64,000 nucleotides of DNA. It comes from Pontimicrobium sp. SW4. GTDB lineage: Bacteria > Bacteroidota > Bacteroidia > Flavobacteriales > Flavobacteriaceae. The notes below the pieces were generated by a model. The model saw only the letters and a list, made by a program, of their open reading frames with translations, searched no databases and had not been told where the DNA came from. The position numbers and the translations under genes are program-made. This document shows, in pieces, positions 34,530 to 43,550 of the stretch (its first letter is position 1; every line of letters starts with the position of its first letter). The stretch is from the NCBI RefSeq assembly GCF_039954625.1, contig NZ_CP157199.1, positions 1,240,001 to 1,304,000 on the forward strand, written 5' to 3'.

Positions 34530-35367
34530 AGTATTGCATCCAGGATTTTATACGACCATTCAAGATTTGGGAAGAAAAGACTACCAGCATCTTGGAGTGT
34601 CTGTTTCTGGATCTATGGATTTAGAGGCATCAAGAATAGCGAATGCTATTCTAGGAAATGACGAGAAGTGCGCAGCTCTTGAAATAACAATGGTTGGGCC
34701 TAAATTAGAGTTTACTTGTGATACTGCTATTTCTATTACAGGAGCAAATTTATCTCCAAATCTTAATGGAATTAAAATAAATAATTACATAGCAATTAAT
34801 GTAAAGAAAGGTGATATTTTATCTTTTGATAGATTAAATATGGGTTTTCGTTCCTATTTAGCAATTTCTGGTGGGTTTCAAACAGAGTTTGTGCTAAATA
34901 GTAGAAGTATGTATAAAGGACTGACATCAACTTTTAAATTACAAAAAGATGATATACTTAAAATTGAAAATCAAACTAGTTCTAGCAATAAATATGCATC
35001 TATTAAAGCTAATATAAGTTATTTAGATAATCACATTATTGAAGTTTTTAAAGGACCAGAATTTGAAAACTTAAATGCTATTCAAATTGCTACATTATTT
35101 AATAAAGAGTTTACAATTTCAAAAGAAAATAACAGAATGGCTTATCAATTAAATGAATTAGTAGTTAATAATTTTGAAGATATAATAACGTCGTTAGTTT
35201 TGCCTGGGACAGTTCAATTAACACCATCTGGTAAATTGATAATTTTAATGCGAGATTGTCAAACAACTGGCGGATATCCTAGAGTTTTACAGCTTTCAGA
35301 AGCTTCAATTAATGTATTAGCTCAAAAATTTACTGGAAATAGTATAGTCTTTGATTTGAAAGACTAA
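34522..35367 (+). CDS. pxpC: 5-oxoprolinase subunit PxpC (biotin-dependent carboxyltransferase-like family)
   Basis: The ATG at 34522 overlaps the pxpB stop by 8 bp; an upstream TTG in the frame is less likely. The 281-residue protein has the KipA/AHS2 signatures VLHPGFYTTIQDLGRKDYQH, GVSVSGSMD, LEITMVGPKLEF and the C-terminal DCQTTGGYPRVLQL. It is the third 5-oxoprolinase subunit and completes the transporter-pxpABC operon. After the stop a weak hairpin with a T-run may end transcription near 35370-35400. Confidence 0.93.
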   Translation: MIKVLHPGFYTTIQDLGRKDYQHLGVSVSGSMDLEASRIANAILGNDEKCAALEITMVGPKLEFTCDTAISITGANLSPNLNGIKINNYIAINVKKGDILSFDRLNMGFRSYLAISGGFQTEFVLNSRSMYKGLTSTFKLQKDDILKIENQTSSSNKYASIKANISYLDNHIIEVFKGPEFENLNAIQIATLFNKEFTISKENNRMAYQLNELVVNNFEDIITSLVLPGTVQLTPSGKLIILMRDCQTTGGYPRVLQLSEASINVLAQKFTGNSIVFDLKD

Positions 35368-35504
35368 ACCTACCTGTTTAAAGGTGAGTTTTTTCTTCTT
35401 TTTATGATATGTTTTCAATAACTTAGACGTAAAATAGTTTTCTCCTAATAAAAATTGATTATTAGCGTCAATTGACTATTTACTAACATTAAAATTATTT
35501 GATT

Positions 35505-35894
35505 ATGGCAAAAATTAATGGATTAATCTCACCTGAGCGAGCAAAAGAATTAAATGATGCATTTACTGAAAGATGCAAACTAATTAGCAAGGATATTGTT
35601 AAGCGCCCTGATAATAGGTCTTCATGGTATTCTATTAAAGATATAAAGGCATATTTAAAACATGCTAAAAAACAAGCTAAAGAAAATGGATATAAACTGA
35701 ACGGTATTCGTGTTTATTGTGGTGCTTACCCAACAACAAAAGAAGGTGTTGGTTATTCTACGTCTTTTATTGTTCCAACTGCAAAAATTGTAGATGGAAA
35801 AGATGGAGGAGGAGGTAATGGTGATATTCCAGAAGGGGATGGTTTGAATCATGGACAAGATGGTTGGCCTCCAAATGCTAATTACCCTCAGTAG
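35505..35894 (+). CDS. hypothetical protein with glycine/proline-rich tail
   Basis: The 129-residue protein starts at the ATG at 35505 (a TTG lies two codons upstream). Residues 1-95 look globular (LISPERAKELNDAFTERCKL, SIKDIKAYLKHAKKQAKENG, GIRVYCGAYPTTKEGVGY). The end is a low-complexity Gly/Asp/Asn/Pro-rich segment (GKDGGGGNGDIPEGDGLN). There is no signal peptide. I do not recognise a family. It is 11 bp upstream of a membrane protein gene and probably co-transcribed with it and the following kinase. Confidence 0.65.
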   Translation: MAKINGLISPERAKELNDAFTERCKLISKDIVKRPDNRSSWYSIKDIKAYLKHAKKQAKENGYKLNGIRVYCGAYPTTKEGVGYSTSFIVPTAKIVDGKDGGGGNGDIPEGDGLNHGQDGWPPNANYPQ

Positions 35895-35905
35895 TAAAGT
35901 GTTTT

Positions 35906-36613
35906 ATGAAAGAATTTCTTATTAGTTATTATACACCTATAACTCATTTAGTTGAAATTCTTGCTGCAATTGCTGGAACATTATATTTATATAAAAGTCG
36001 GGATTACACATCTCGACTTTTTGTATTTTATTTATGGCTAACCGTTGTTGTTGAAAATCTTGCTTTATATGGACGATTTATGCTTAATAATTATGATAAT
36101 AGTATATTTATCTTAATCAAGAATAGTCCTTTTTGTACAAATCACTGGTTGTATAATTTTCGATCTGTTGTATTAGTCTTTCTTTTGGGGTATTTTTTCA
36201 TTGGAATAATTAGTAATTCTAGTTTCAAAAAATATATAAAAGCCTCGGTTTTTTTGTACTTAATGTTTTCAATTGCATACTTTATTTTTTCTAACTCTTT
36301 TTTTTACGAAAAAATTCCTTATGGTTTCATGTTTAGAACTTTAATTATTTCATTTTTTGTTTGTTTGTTTTATCTAGATGTAATTAAAAGCGACAAAATT
36401 TTAACTTTTTATAAATCAAAATATTTTTATATTGGAACAGCTTTGTTGCTTTGGTCTTTAGCTATTACACCTCTATTTATTTTTCAAAGTTATTATAGCT
36501 TTGATAATCCAAATTTTATATACTTGAGACAATTTATTTTGCTTTGTGCTAATATTATTATGTATTTATGTTTTACAATTGTATTTCTTCTTTCATATTT
36601 CAAAGTGAAATAA
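35906..36613 (+). CDS. hypothetical multi-pass membrane protein upstream of histidine kinase
   Basis: The 235-residue protein is strongly hydrophobic with about six or seven membrane segments and few charged residues, and no conserved enzymatic motif is visible. It may serve as the membrane sensor for the short kinase encoded directly downstream, which has only one helix and no sensing domain. This is inferred from position alone. Its stop overlaps the upstream coding potential of that kinase, so the two are tightly coupled. Confidence 0.65.
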   Translation: MKEFLISYYTPITHLVEILAAIAGTLYLYKSRDYTSRLFVFYLWLTVVVENLALYGRFMLNNYDNSIFILIKNSPFCTNHWLYNFRSVVLVFLLGYFFIGIISNSSFKKYIKASVFLYLMFSIAYFIFSNSFFYEKIPYGFMFRTLIISFFVCLFYLDVIKSDKILTFYKSKYFYIGTALLLWSLAITPLFIFQSYYSFDNPNFIYLRQFILLCANIIMYLCFTIVFLLSYFKVK

Positions 36614-36636
36614 TTACTGATCAGCAAATTGCCTTA

Positions 36637-37401
36637 ATGGTATATAGCATTTTGGCAATAGCTCTATTAGTAATGATGTTTATATTGTTTTTTACTACTT
36701 TTCAAAAGCGTAAAAATAAATTGCTTTTAGAGAAAGTTCAGCGGGAGCGTGAGTTTGAGGAGGAATTAGTGAAAACGCAATCTGAAATACAAGAACAAAC
36801 GCTTAAAAATATTGGGCAAGAGCTACATGATAATGTTGGACAATTATTGGCTGTAGCCAATATGCAATTAAGTTTGGTAGCTTCTTTGACAAAAGATACC
36901 GTTAAGACTAAAGTTGATGAAACAAAAGAAGTTATTAGTGATGTAATTAGAGAGGTGAGAGGCTTATCAAAAGTATTGAATAGTGAAGCAATATTAAATT
37001 TTGGCTTGCAAGAATCAATTCAAAATGAAATTGATAGATTAAATAGATTGAAAAGTATTGATGCTACACTTACCATTGAAGGAGAAGAAAGAGAACTACA
37101 TAACAAAGATGCGATTATCTTATTTAGAATACTTCAGGAATTTCTTTCAAACACTATTAAATATGCAAAAGCGCAAAACTTTGATGTTAATTTAAAATAT
37201 TTAGAGGATAGTTTGATTATTATAGCAAAAGAAGATGGTAAAGGGTTTGATGTTGATAAAATTAAAAAAGGTTCTGGTTTAATAAATATGAAAAATAGAG
37301 CTATGCTTATTAATACAAAATATACTTTGAAATCTCAACTCAATGAAGGAACAGAACTAGAGCTTATTTACCCAATAACAAAGATTAACCAAACCACTTA
37401 A
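36637..37401 (+). CDS. NarL/NreB-type sensor histidine kinase, orphan
   Basis: The kinase has one N-terminal membrane helix, a coiled coil (about 20-55), a HisKA_3 domain with the phospho-acceptor H64 in GQELHDNVGQLL, and an ATPase domain with EFLSNTIKYAKAQNF, DGKGFDVDKI and GSGLINMKNRA. The start is uncertain. The ATG at 36637 is used here, but the frame extends upstream through an ATT at 36613 that touches the preceding stop. Kinases of this type normally pair with a LuxR-type regulator; none follows, since a convergent gene begins at once. The partner must be elsewhere. Confidence 0.85.
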   Translation: MVYSILAIALLVMMFILFFTTFQKRKNKLLLEKVQREREFEEELVKTQSEIQEQTLKNIGQELHDNVGQLLAVANMQLSLVASLTKDTVKTKVDETKEVISDVIREVRGLSKVLNSEAILNFGLQESIQNEIDRLNRLKSIDATLTIEGEERELHNKDAIILFRILQEFLSNTIKYAKAQNFDVNLKYLEDSLIIIAKEDGKGFDVDKIKKGSGLINMKNRAMLINTKYTLKSQLNEGTELELIYPITKINQTT

Positions 37402-38764
37402 ACATTCTTTTTAATAACTTTAGTTTTCCATTGTATGGTGCATAACGAACTGGAGGATCAAACCAAGTACCACGTTTAGAAATAGATTTACGATGTGAAA
37501 ATGTATCAAAACCATGTTTACCATGATAAGCACCAATGCCACTTGCTCCAACACCTCCAAACGGTAATCTGTGATTTCCAAAGTGTATTAAAGGATCGTT
37601 AATTGCTCCTCCACCAAAACTATAAGTTTCTATAATGTGATTGGTAAATTGTTTATTTTTTGAAAACACATAAAGCGATAAAGGCTTATCATAATTATTA
37701 ATAATTCTACTTATGTCTGAATTATCTTTGTATGCTAAAATTGGTAGTATAGGCCCAAAAATTTCATCTTGCATTAATTTGCTATCTAAACTCGGATTAT
37801 CGACAATTGTTGGTGCAACATAACATTCTTCAACATTACATTCTCCACCAAAAACTATAGAAGCATCCTCTAACATTTCTTTTAGCCTATTGGTATTTTT
37901 CTTGTTTATAATTCTTGGAAAGTCCTTTGATTGTCTTGAGTTTTCACCATAAGCCTTTATGATTTGATCTTTTAAAGCTTCAATTAATCTATCTTTAATA
38001 GAACTGTGTGCTATAACATAATCAGGAGAAATACAGGTTTGCCCACCATTAAAAAATTTTCCCCAAACGATGCGTTTAGCTGCTAAGTTTATTTCAACGG
38101 TTTCATCAACAATACAAGGGGATTTTCCACCTAATTCTAGCGTGACTGGAGTTAAGAATATCGCAGCAGCTTTGGCTACAATTTTGCCAACAGGAACACT
38201 TCCAGTAAAGAAAATATAATCCCATTTTTGTTTCAATAACTCAGTAGAAACAGTAACTCCACCTTTAACTGAGGTTGCATATTCTTCATTAAAGACTTTC
38301 TGAATAATATCTGTAACTAATTGCGAGGTATGCGTTGTAAGTTCACTAGGTTTTACAACAACAGTATTTCCAGCAGCAATGGCCATTATCAAAGGTTCAA
38401 TTGATAAAAGGAAAGGATAATTCCATGGAGCAATCACTAAAACAGCTCCGTAAGGCTCCTTATAAATATAGTCAGTTGCTGGAAAAGTTAACATCGAAGA
38501 CTTTACGCGCTTTGGTTTAGACCAAGATTTTAAGTTTTTTAAAACTAAATCTAGCTCAGAAATTACCAATCCGTACTCACTCATAAAGGCTTCGAAAGCT
38601 GATTTATTAAAGTCTTTTTTTAAAGCGTCATAAACCTCTTGCTCTCTATTAATAACCTCTTTTTTTAATTTTTTGAGAATATTAATTCTATACGAAACAT
38701 CTTTAGTTTTTTGCGATTTAAAAAAGGCACGTTGCTTTTGAATTACATCAGGTATATTATTCAA
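37385..38764 (-). CDS. aldehyde dehydrogenase, class 3-like
   Basis: The 459-residue NAD(P)-dependent aldehyde dehydrogenase has the catalytic glutamate in TLELGGKSPCIVDE and the nucleophilic cysteine in KFFNGGQTCISPDYV. The cofactor region is PWNYPFLLSIEPLIMAIAAG, and FGPILPIL and GGVGASGIGAYHG are also present. Length and the missing C-terminal oligomerisation extension match the class 3 (fatty aldehyde-type) group. It would oxidise medium-chain or aromatic aldehydes to acids. It overlaps the end of the convergent kinase gene by 17 bp. Confidence 0.92.
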   Translation of the reverse strand: MNNIPDVIQKQRAFFKSQKTKDVSYRINILKKLKKEVINREQEVYDALKKDFNKSAFEAFMSEYGLVISELDLVLKNLKSWSKPKRVKSSMLTFPATDYIYKEPYGAVLVIAPWNYPFLLSIEPLIMAIAAGNTVVVKPSELTTHTSQLVTDIIQKVFNEEYATSVKGGVTVSTELLKQKWDYIFFTGSVPVGKIVAKAAAIFLTPVTLELGGKSPCIVDETVEINLAAKRIVWGKFFNGGQTCISPDYVIAHSSIKDRLIEALKDQIIKAYGENSRQSKDFPRIINKKNTNRLKEMLEDASIVFGGECNVEECYVAPTIVDNPSLDSKLMQDEIFGPILPILAYKDNSDISRIINNYDKPLSLYVFSKNKQFTNHIIETYSFGGGAINDPLIHFGNHRLPFGGVGASGIGAYHGKHGFDTFSHRKSISKRGTWFDPPVRYAPYNGKLKLLKRMFKWFG

Positions 38765-38789
38765 GATTCTTTTTTATAAAGGTAGTAAT

Positions 38790-39494
38790 TTAGTTATTAC
38801 AGGCATCCCAAATCGAATCTAGAGGAGTAGGAGCAATAATTGATATTTGTTCTTTACTTACAGGATGAATAAATTCTATTTTTCTTGAATGTAGATGGAT
38901 GCTTGCATCTTTATTGCTTCTGTCAAAACCATACTTTAAATCGCCTTTTATTGATGAGCCTATACTAGCTAATTGACATCTAATTTGATGATGCCTTCCT
39001 GTTTCCAAGTTTATTTCAAGTAAAAAATAATTATTCAATTGCCTTATAACTTTATAATGAAGAACTGCCTTTTTGCTATCTTTTATTTCATTGTTATAGG
39101 CACTTGACTTATTGTTTTTTGGATTTTTTTTAAGCCAATGAATTAACGTGTCATTTTCTTTTTTTGGCTTTTGTTTTACAATTGCCCAATAAGTTTTTTG
39201 AATTTCTTTATCAGAAAATAATTTATTTAATCGAGGTAATGCTTTCGAGGTTTTAGCAAATACTACAATACCAGTAGTTGGTCTATCCAAACGATGTGTA
39301 ACACCTAAATAAACATTTCCAGGTTTATTATACTTAGCTTTAATATACTCTTTAACAACGTCGCTTAAAGGCTTGTCACCAGTTTTGTCACCTTGTACAA
39401 TATCTCCAGCACGTTTGTTAATAATAATGATGTGGTTATCTTCGTAAAGAATTTGGAGATTAGATTTGTTAGAATGCTTAGATTTTTGGATCAC
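38790..39494 (-). CDS. RluA family pseudouridine synthase
   Basis: The 234-residue protein has the RluA catalytic motif HRLDRPTTGIVVFAKTSKAL with the nucleophilic Asp, plus ILYEDNHIIIINKRAGDIVQ near the start and LETGRHHQIRCQLA. It isomerises uridine in rRNA or tRNA; the exact position cannot be told. No N-terminal S4 domain is present. The start is a GTG at 39494; the conserved part begins about 14 codons later, so a slightly shorter protein is possible. It lies 26 bp upstream of the aldehyde dehydrogenase gene, on the same strand. Confidence 0.9.
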   Translation of the reverse strand: MIQKSKHSNKSNLQILYEDNHIIIINKRAGDIVQGDKTGDKPLSDVVKEYIKAKYNKPGNVYLGVTHRLDRPTTGIVVFAKTSKALPRLNKLFSDKEIQKTYWAIVKQKPKKENDTLIHWLKKNPKNNKSSAYNNEIKDSKKAVLHYKVIRQLNNYFLLEINLETGRHHQIRCQLASIGSSIKGDLKYGFDRSNKDASIHLHSRKIEFIHPVSKEQISIIAPTPLDSIWDACNN

Positions 39495-39507
39495 TCGATT
39501 CTTGGTA

Positions 39508-39858
39508 TTATATTAATGTGGATTTAAATTTTGAAGTCATTTTAATAATAGATCCTAATGATTTCAATAATACCTCTAACTCTTCTTGTTCAATAAATTT
39601 TAAGTCGAAGGCAATTAATAATTGTGTTTCAACTTCATATGCAGAACCTAAGGTAATTTGAAGGAACCGTAAAAAATCTTTATTAGAATGCCTAGAAGAG
39701 CCTTCAGCAATATTTGAAGGAATAGAAACAGAAGCACGTCTTAGCTGATTTGTTAATCCAAATTTTTCAGAATCTGGAAATTTAGAAGTTACTTCATAAA
39801 TAGAAGAACAAAACTCTCTGCTTTTTTTCCAAATTTCTAAACCTTTAAAACGATGCAT
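39508..39858 (-). CDS. four helix bundle protein (23S rRNA intervening-sequence protein family)
   Basis: The 116-residue protein has the characteristic start FKGLEIWKKSREFCSSIYEV, followed by FPDSEKFGLTNQLRRASVSI, PSNIAEGSSR and a final helical pair. These are the marks of the S23/IVP four-helix bundle family, first seen in insertions within 23S rRNA genes but also common as free genes in Bacteroidota. Its role is unknown; relatives serve as accessory proteins in diversity-generating retroelements, of which there is no sign here. It sits between panB and the RluA gene and may be an acquired single gene. Confidence 0.88.
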   Translation of the reverse strand: MHRFKGLEIWKKSREFCSSIYEVTSKFPDSEKFGLTNQLRRASVSIPSNIAEGSSRHSNKDFLRFLQITLGSAYEVETQLLIAFDLKFIEQEELEVLLKSLGSIIKMTSKFKSTLI

Positions 39859-39912
39859 CTTCCTTTTTTAATCCAATAGTCCAATAATCTAACAATCCAA
39901 TAATCGATACAT

Positions 39913-40731
39913 CTAATACTGTTCAGAATCTGAAGGAAAATCTACTTTTTTAACATCAGTAACATATTGCGAAATAGCATTCGACATATCTTCATACAAG
40001 TTCATATAACGTCTTAAAAAACGCGGATTAAACTCATGCGTCATACCAATCATATCATGAAGCACTAGTACTTGGCCATCAACACCGTTTCCAGCACCAA
40101 TTCCAATAATTGGAATGCTAACACTATCAGCAACTTGCTTTGCTAGTTTTGCAGGGATTTTTTCTAATACTATCCCAAAACAACCAATGCGCTCTAACAT
40201 TTTAGCGTCTTCAACTAATTGTAATGCCTCTTCTTCTTCTTTAGCACGGACAGTGTAAGTTCCAAATTTATAAATAGATTGAGGTGTTAAACCTAAATGC
40301 CCCATTACTGGAATTCCAGCATTCAATATACGTTTTATAGATTCCTTAATTTCTTTTCCACCTTCAACTTTCACAGCATGACCGCCACTTTCTTTCATGA
40401 TTCTAATTGCAGAACGCAACGCTTCCTTAGGGTCGCTTTGGTAACTTCCAAAAGGCAAATCAACGACAACGAGTGCACGCTCAATAGCTCGAACTACAGA
40501 CGATGCATGATAAATCATTTGGTCTAAAGTAATTGGTAAGGTAGTCTCATGACCAGCCATTACATTACTAGCAGAATCACCTACTAGAATAACATCTACT
40601 CCAGCACCATCCACAATTTTTGCCATGGTATAATCATACGCCGTAAGCATTGAGATTTTTTCACCATTACTTTTCATGTCAACTAATGACTTTGTAGTAA
40701 CTCTTTTATATTCTTTTTTTGCTGTTGACAT
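39913..40731 (-). CDS. panB: 3-methyl-2-oxobutanoate hydroxymethyltransferase
   Basis: The 272-residue enzyme has the PanB signatures [63 protein letters not shown] and [20 protein letters not shown]. It transfers a hydroxymethyl group from methylenetetrahydrofolate to alpha-ketoisovalerate, the first step towards pantothenate and coenzyme A. The usual partner panC is not adjacent. It is the first gene of a minus-strand run with the four-helix bundle gene, the RluA gene and the dehydrogenase. Confidence 0.96.
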   Translation of the reverse strand: MSTAKKEYKRVTTKSLVDMKSNGEKISMLTAYDYTMAKIVDGAGVDVILVGDSASNVMAGHETTLPITLDQMIYHASSVVRAIERALVVVDLPFGSYQSDPKEALRSAIRIMKESGGHAVKVEGGKEIKESIKRILNAGIPVMGHLGLTPQSIYKFGTYTVRAKEEEEALQLVEDAKMLERIGCFGIVLEKIPAKLAKQVADSVSIPIIGIGAGNGVDGQVLVLHDMIGMTHEFNPRFLRRYMNLYEDMSNAISQYVTDVKKVDFPSDSEQY

Positions 40732-40841
40732 AATTTTATTGATTATAGGCGTAAAAATAGTAAATTAACAGAAAGCTATTTATACTGTTGTGTTTTTCTT
40801 TATTTCTTTTTGTACTTTTAATCACAATTAAAATAAATAAT

Positions 40842-41309
40842 ATGTTACGAATTTTACTTTTATGTGTGTGCTTACTTACTACAGCTGTGTATGCGCAAAA
40901 TGAAGAATCTGCCAAGGTTAAAGCAGCTATTGATACTTTTTTTGAAGGCTTCCATAAAGGAGACACAACAATGATGAAAACTGCTATGTATGGAAAATTC
41001 ATTACGCAAACAGCTTTTAAAGACAAGGATGGAAATGATGTATTGAGAAGTGGTGAGTCTACCGACTTAATTAATGCCATTGCAAATAGACCTTCAACCG
41101 ATAAGTGGGATGAGCGTTTGTTAGATTATGTTATTAAAGTGGATAATAATATGGCTAATGCTTGGACGCCTTATGAATTTTGGAGAAATGGAAATTTCAG
41201 TCATTGTGGTGTTAATTCATTTCAATTGTTTAATGACAATGGACAATGGAAAATTATATACTTAATAGACACAAGACAACGCACAGGATGCAATGAAGGA
41301 AAAAATTAG
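40842..41309 (+). CDS. exported SnoaL/NTF2-like protein
   Basis: I take the ATG at 40842, which gives a clear signal peptide (MLRILLLCVCLLTTAVYAQ). The upstream frame to 40788 adds only hydrophobic residues from the promoter region. The mature part of about 135 residues has the pattern of an NTF2-like domain (KAAIDTFFEGFHKGDTTMMK, the DYVIKVDNNMANAWTPYEFW strand, and FQLFNDNGQWKIIYLIDTRQ). These folds often bind small ligands; the function is unknown. It overlaps the end of convergent sdaA by 4 bp. Confidence 0.78.
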   Translation: MLRILLLCVCLLTTAVYAQNEESAKVKAAIDTFFEGFHKGDTTMMKTAMYGKFITQTAFKDKDGNDVLRSGESTDLINAIANRPSTDKWDERLLDYVIKVDNNMANAWTPYEFWRNGNFSHCGVNSFQLFNDNGQWKIIYLIDTRQRTGCNEGKN

Positions 41310-42727
41310 CAATCAGATAAACTAACTCTTACAGCTAAACCACCTTCAGAGGTTTCTTTGTATTTAGTATGCATATCTTTAGCAGTTTCCCACATGGTAT
41401 TTACCACTTCGTCTAAAGGAACTTTAACATTCTTAGGATCTGTTTCTAGTGCTAACTCAGCAGCATTAATGGCTTTTATAGCTCCCATGGAATTACGTTC
41501 TATGCATGGTATTTGAACTAACCCACCAATTGGGTCACAAGTTAGTCCTAAATGATGTTCCATAGCAATTTCAGCTGCAATTAAAACTTGCTCAGGAGAA
41601 CCTCCTAAAAGTTCACAAAGTGCTCCTGCTGCCATGGCTGCAGAAACACCAATTTCTGCTTGACAACCTCCCATGGCGGCACTGATAGTAGCTCCTTTCT
41701 TAAAAATACTGCCAATTTCACCAGCTACTAATAAAAACTGCTTAATATCTTTAAATTCTGCTTCATGGTTTTCAATGACTAAATAGTACATTAAAACAGA
41801 TGGAATAACACCAGCGCTTCCATTTGTTGGAGCTGTCACTACACGACCTAACGAAGCATTTACTTCATTTACACTTAAAGCAAAGCAGCTAACCCATTTT
41901 AGTATTTGTCTAAACTTAACTTCGGTTTTTCTAATGGCTTCAAGCCATTCTTGCGGATTTTCATACGTATATTCACCAATTAATTTATGATGCATATCAA
42001 ACGCTCGTCTCCTAACATTGAGTCCTCCTGGTAAGCTTCCTTCGGTATGACAGCCAATATACATACATTCTAACATAGTGTTCCATATACGGCTCATTTC
42101 GTAGTCAATATCTTCATCACTGCGTAATGATTTCTCATTTTCTAGAACTACTTCAGAAATTGATGCATTCAAATCATTACAATATTTTAATAGTTCAGTT
42201 CCTAAAGTAATTGGATACGGGAATGTTTTAAATATTTCTTTGTTCTTTTTAGAGTTCTTTCGCTCCTCTTTTACAACAAAGCCACCACCAATAGAATAGA
42301 ATGTTGAACTTGATTTTTTGCCATCAATAATTGCCGTGAATTTCATTCCATTAGCATGAAAAGGAAGAAATTTTCGATTATAAATAATATTGGTTTCTGA
42401 AGAAAACTCTAGAGACTTCTCGTCATTAAAAACCAAAGTGTTGGTGTTTTTAACTGAAGCAATAATAAGATTAATAGTTTCAGTTGGAATAACTTCTGGG
42501 TCTGCACCACTTAAACCTAGTATAATTGCTAAGTCCGTTGCATGTCCTTTTCCAGTTAGAGATAAGGATCCATAAAGATCTACTGAAATCTTTTCAACCT
42601 TATCAAATTTATTTGCAGCTTTTAGCTCATTAATCCAGCGTTCGGCAGCTCGCCATGGCCCTAAGGTGTGTGAACTAGATGGTCCAACACCTATTTTTAG
42701 CATATCAAAAACAGAAATACATTCCAT
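41306..42727 (-). CDS. sdaA: L-serine ammonia-lyase, single-chain type
   Basis: The 473-residue enzyme combines the beta domain (SVFDMLKIGVGPSSSHTLGP, with the SSSHT motif at 17-21) and the alpha domain (APTNGSAGVIPSVLMYY, GCQAEIGVSAAMAAGALCEL, LTCDPIGGLVQIPCIERNSM). Cysteines in the alpha domain would hold the oxygen-sensitive [4Fe-4S] cluster. It converts L-serine to pyruvate and ammonia. It is a single gene here, between the NTF2-like gene and a terminator. Confidence 0.95.
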   Translation of the reverse strand: MECISVFDMLKIGVGPSSSHTLGPWRAAERWINELKAANKFDKVEKISVDLYGSLSLTGKGHATDLAIILGLSGADPEVIPTETINLIIASVKNTNTLVFNDEKSLEFSSETNIIYNRKFLPFHANGMKFTAIIDGKKSSSTFYSIGGGFVVKEERKNSKKNKEIFKTFPYPITLGTELLKYCNDLNASISEVVLENEKSLRSDEDIDYEMSRIWNTMLECMYIGCHTEGSLPGGLNVRRRAFDMHHKLIGEYTYENPQEWLEAIRKTEVKFRQILKWVSCFALSVNEVNASLGRVVTAPTNGSAGVIPSVLMYYLVIENHEAEFKDIKQFLLVAGEIGSIFKKGATISAAMGGCQAEIGVSAAMAAGALCELLGGSPEQVLIAAEIAMEHHLGLTCDPIGGLVQIPCIERNSMGAIKAINAAELALETDPKNVKVPLDEVVNTMWETAKDMHTKYKETSEGGLAVRVSLSDC

Positions 42728-42810
42728 TAACTCATACCTTTTTAGTGTTTGGACAAATATACACGTTGCACTCTAAAAACTATGATAACTGGATTTAATT
42801 TTTTTTGCAT

Positions 42811-42842
42811 AAAAAAAGCCCAAAATTATGTTTTGGACTTTG
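42811..42842 (-). terminator. terminator of the collagen-like lipoprotein gene
   Basis: On the minus strand AAAGTCCAAAA and TTTTGGGCTTT pair with one wobble, followed by TTTTTTT. It lies 21 bp after the stop of the lipoprotein gene. Confidence 0.85.
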
Positions 42843-42863
42843 TGTTTTTATCTATGCGATTTA

Positions 42864-43370
42864 TTATCTAAAATCGAAACTTTGAATGTTATTCACGCCA
42901 AGAACTGCATTTATATCAGATACATCTATACCATCAACATTATCAGCTGGCACCACAACTACTCTAAATATTTGATCTTGTGTCCAAACATCATCTAAAG
43001 TGTTGAAATTTGTAGTGCCATCTAAAAAGAATCTTACATCATCTTGAGTAAAATCAAAATTATATACTAAGGTGGTACTATCGCCAAGATAAACAGTTTG
43101 TGGCATTAATCGCCATATATCTTGACCATTATCTGTGTCCCATAAAATGTAAACTAAAGTAACATCAGAGGGTAATACTTCAAATCCATAAGATTCAACA
43201 TATTCAAAATTATTAGCCGTATTAAAGTCGACTTCAATTTCAAAAGCTGAAGATGCAATGATTTCACCATCTAATCCATCCAGCCCATCAAATCCAGGAG
43301 GTCCTTCTGGGCCTTCACAAGCAGTTAATAATAAGGCAAATACTGAAAATAGAGTTAATATACGTTTCAT
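42864..43370 (-). CDS. lipoprotein with short collagen-like segment
   Basis: The 168-residue protein has a lipoprotein signal peptide ending at the Cys of LLLTAC. A short Gly-X-Y stretch follows (EGPEGPPGFDGLDGLDGE), then a beta-rich domain (FEIEVDFNTANNFEYVESYG, VYLGDSTTLVYNFDFTQDDV). Such lipoproteins are common in Flavobacteriia and are probably surface exposed; no function is established. The collagen-like part is too short for a stable helix. It is a single gene with its own terminator, divergent from dnaK. Confidence 0.8.
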   Translation of the reverse strand: MKRILTLFSVFALLLTACEGPEGPPGFDGLDGLDGEIIASSAFEIEVDFNTANNFEYVESYGFEVLPSDVTLVYILWDTDNGQDIWRLMPQTVYLGDSTTLVYNFDFTQDDVRFFLDGTTNFNTLDDVWTQDQIFRVVVVPADNVDGIDVSDINAVLGVNNIQSFDFR

Positions 43371-43449
43371 ATAATATAGTTTTGTTTATCATGTAGCAAA
43401 TCATGTACCAAAAATGACATCTGAATAAAAATAATTATTAAAATGATTC

Positions 43450-43479
43450 TGCCATCATGTCATATTTTTTGTCATGGCA
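43450..43479 (+). promoter_or_regulatory. inverted repeat upstream of dnaK
   Basis: TGCCAT at 43450-43455 pairs with ATGGCA at 43474-43479, and the interior carries two further GTCAT units around a T-run. It lies about 70 bp before the dnaK ATG and may be the binding site of a heat-shock regulator or part of the promoter. No CIRCE element is present. Confidence 0.35.
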
Positions 43480-43550
43480 TAATGATTGACTATAAGAAGA
43501 TGTATTTAAAAATGAAATTCAACACAACAAAGTAAAGAATAAATAAAGTT

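Noticed and set aside
39508..39858. Part of a diversity-generating retroelement because of the four-helix bundle gene
   Set aside because: No reverse transcriptase or template/variable repeat is near; free genes of this family are common in Bacteroidota.
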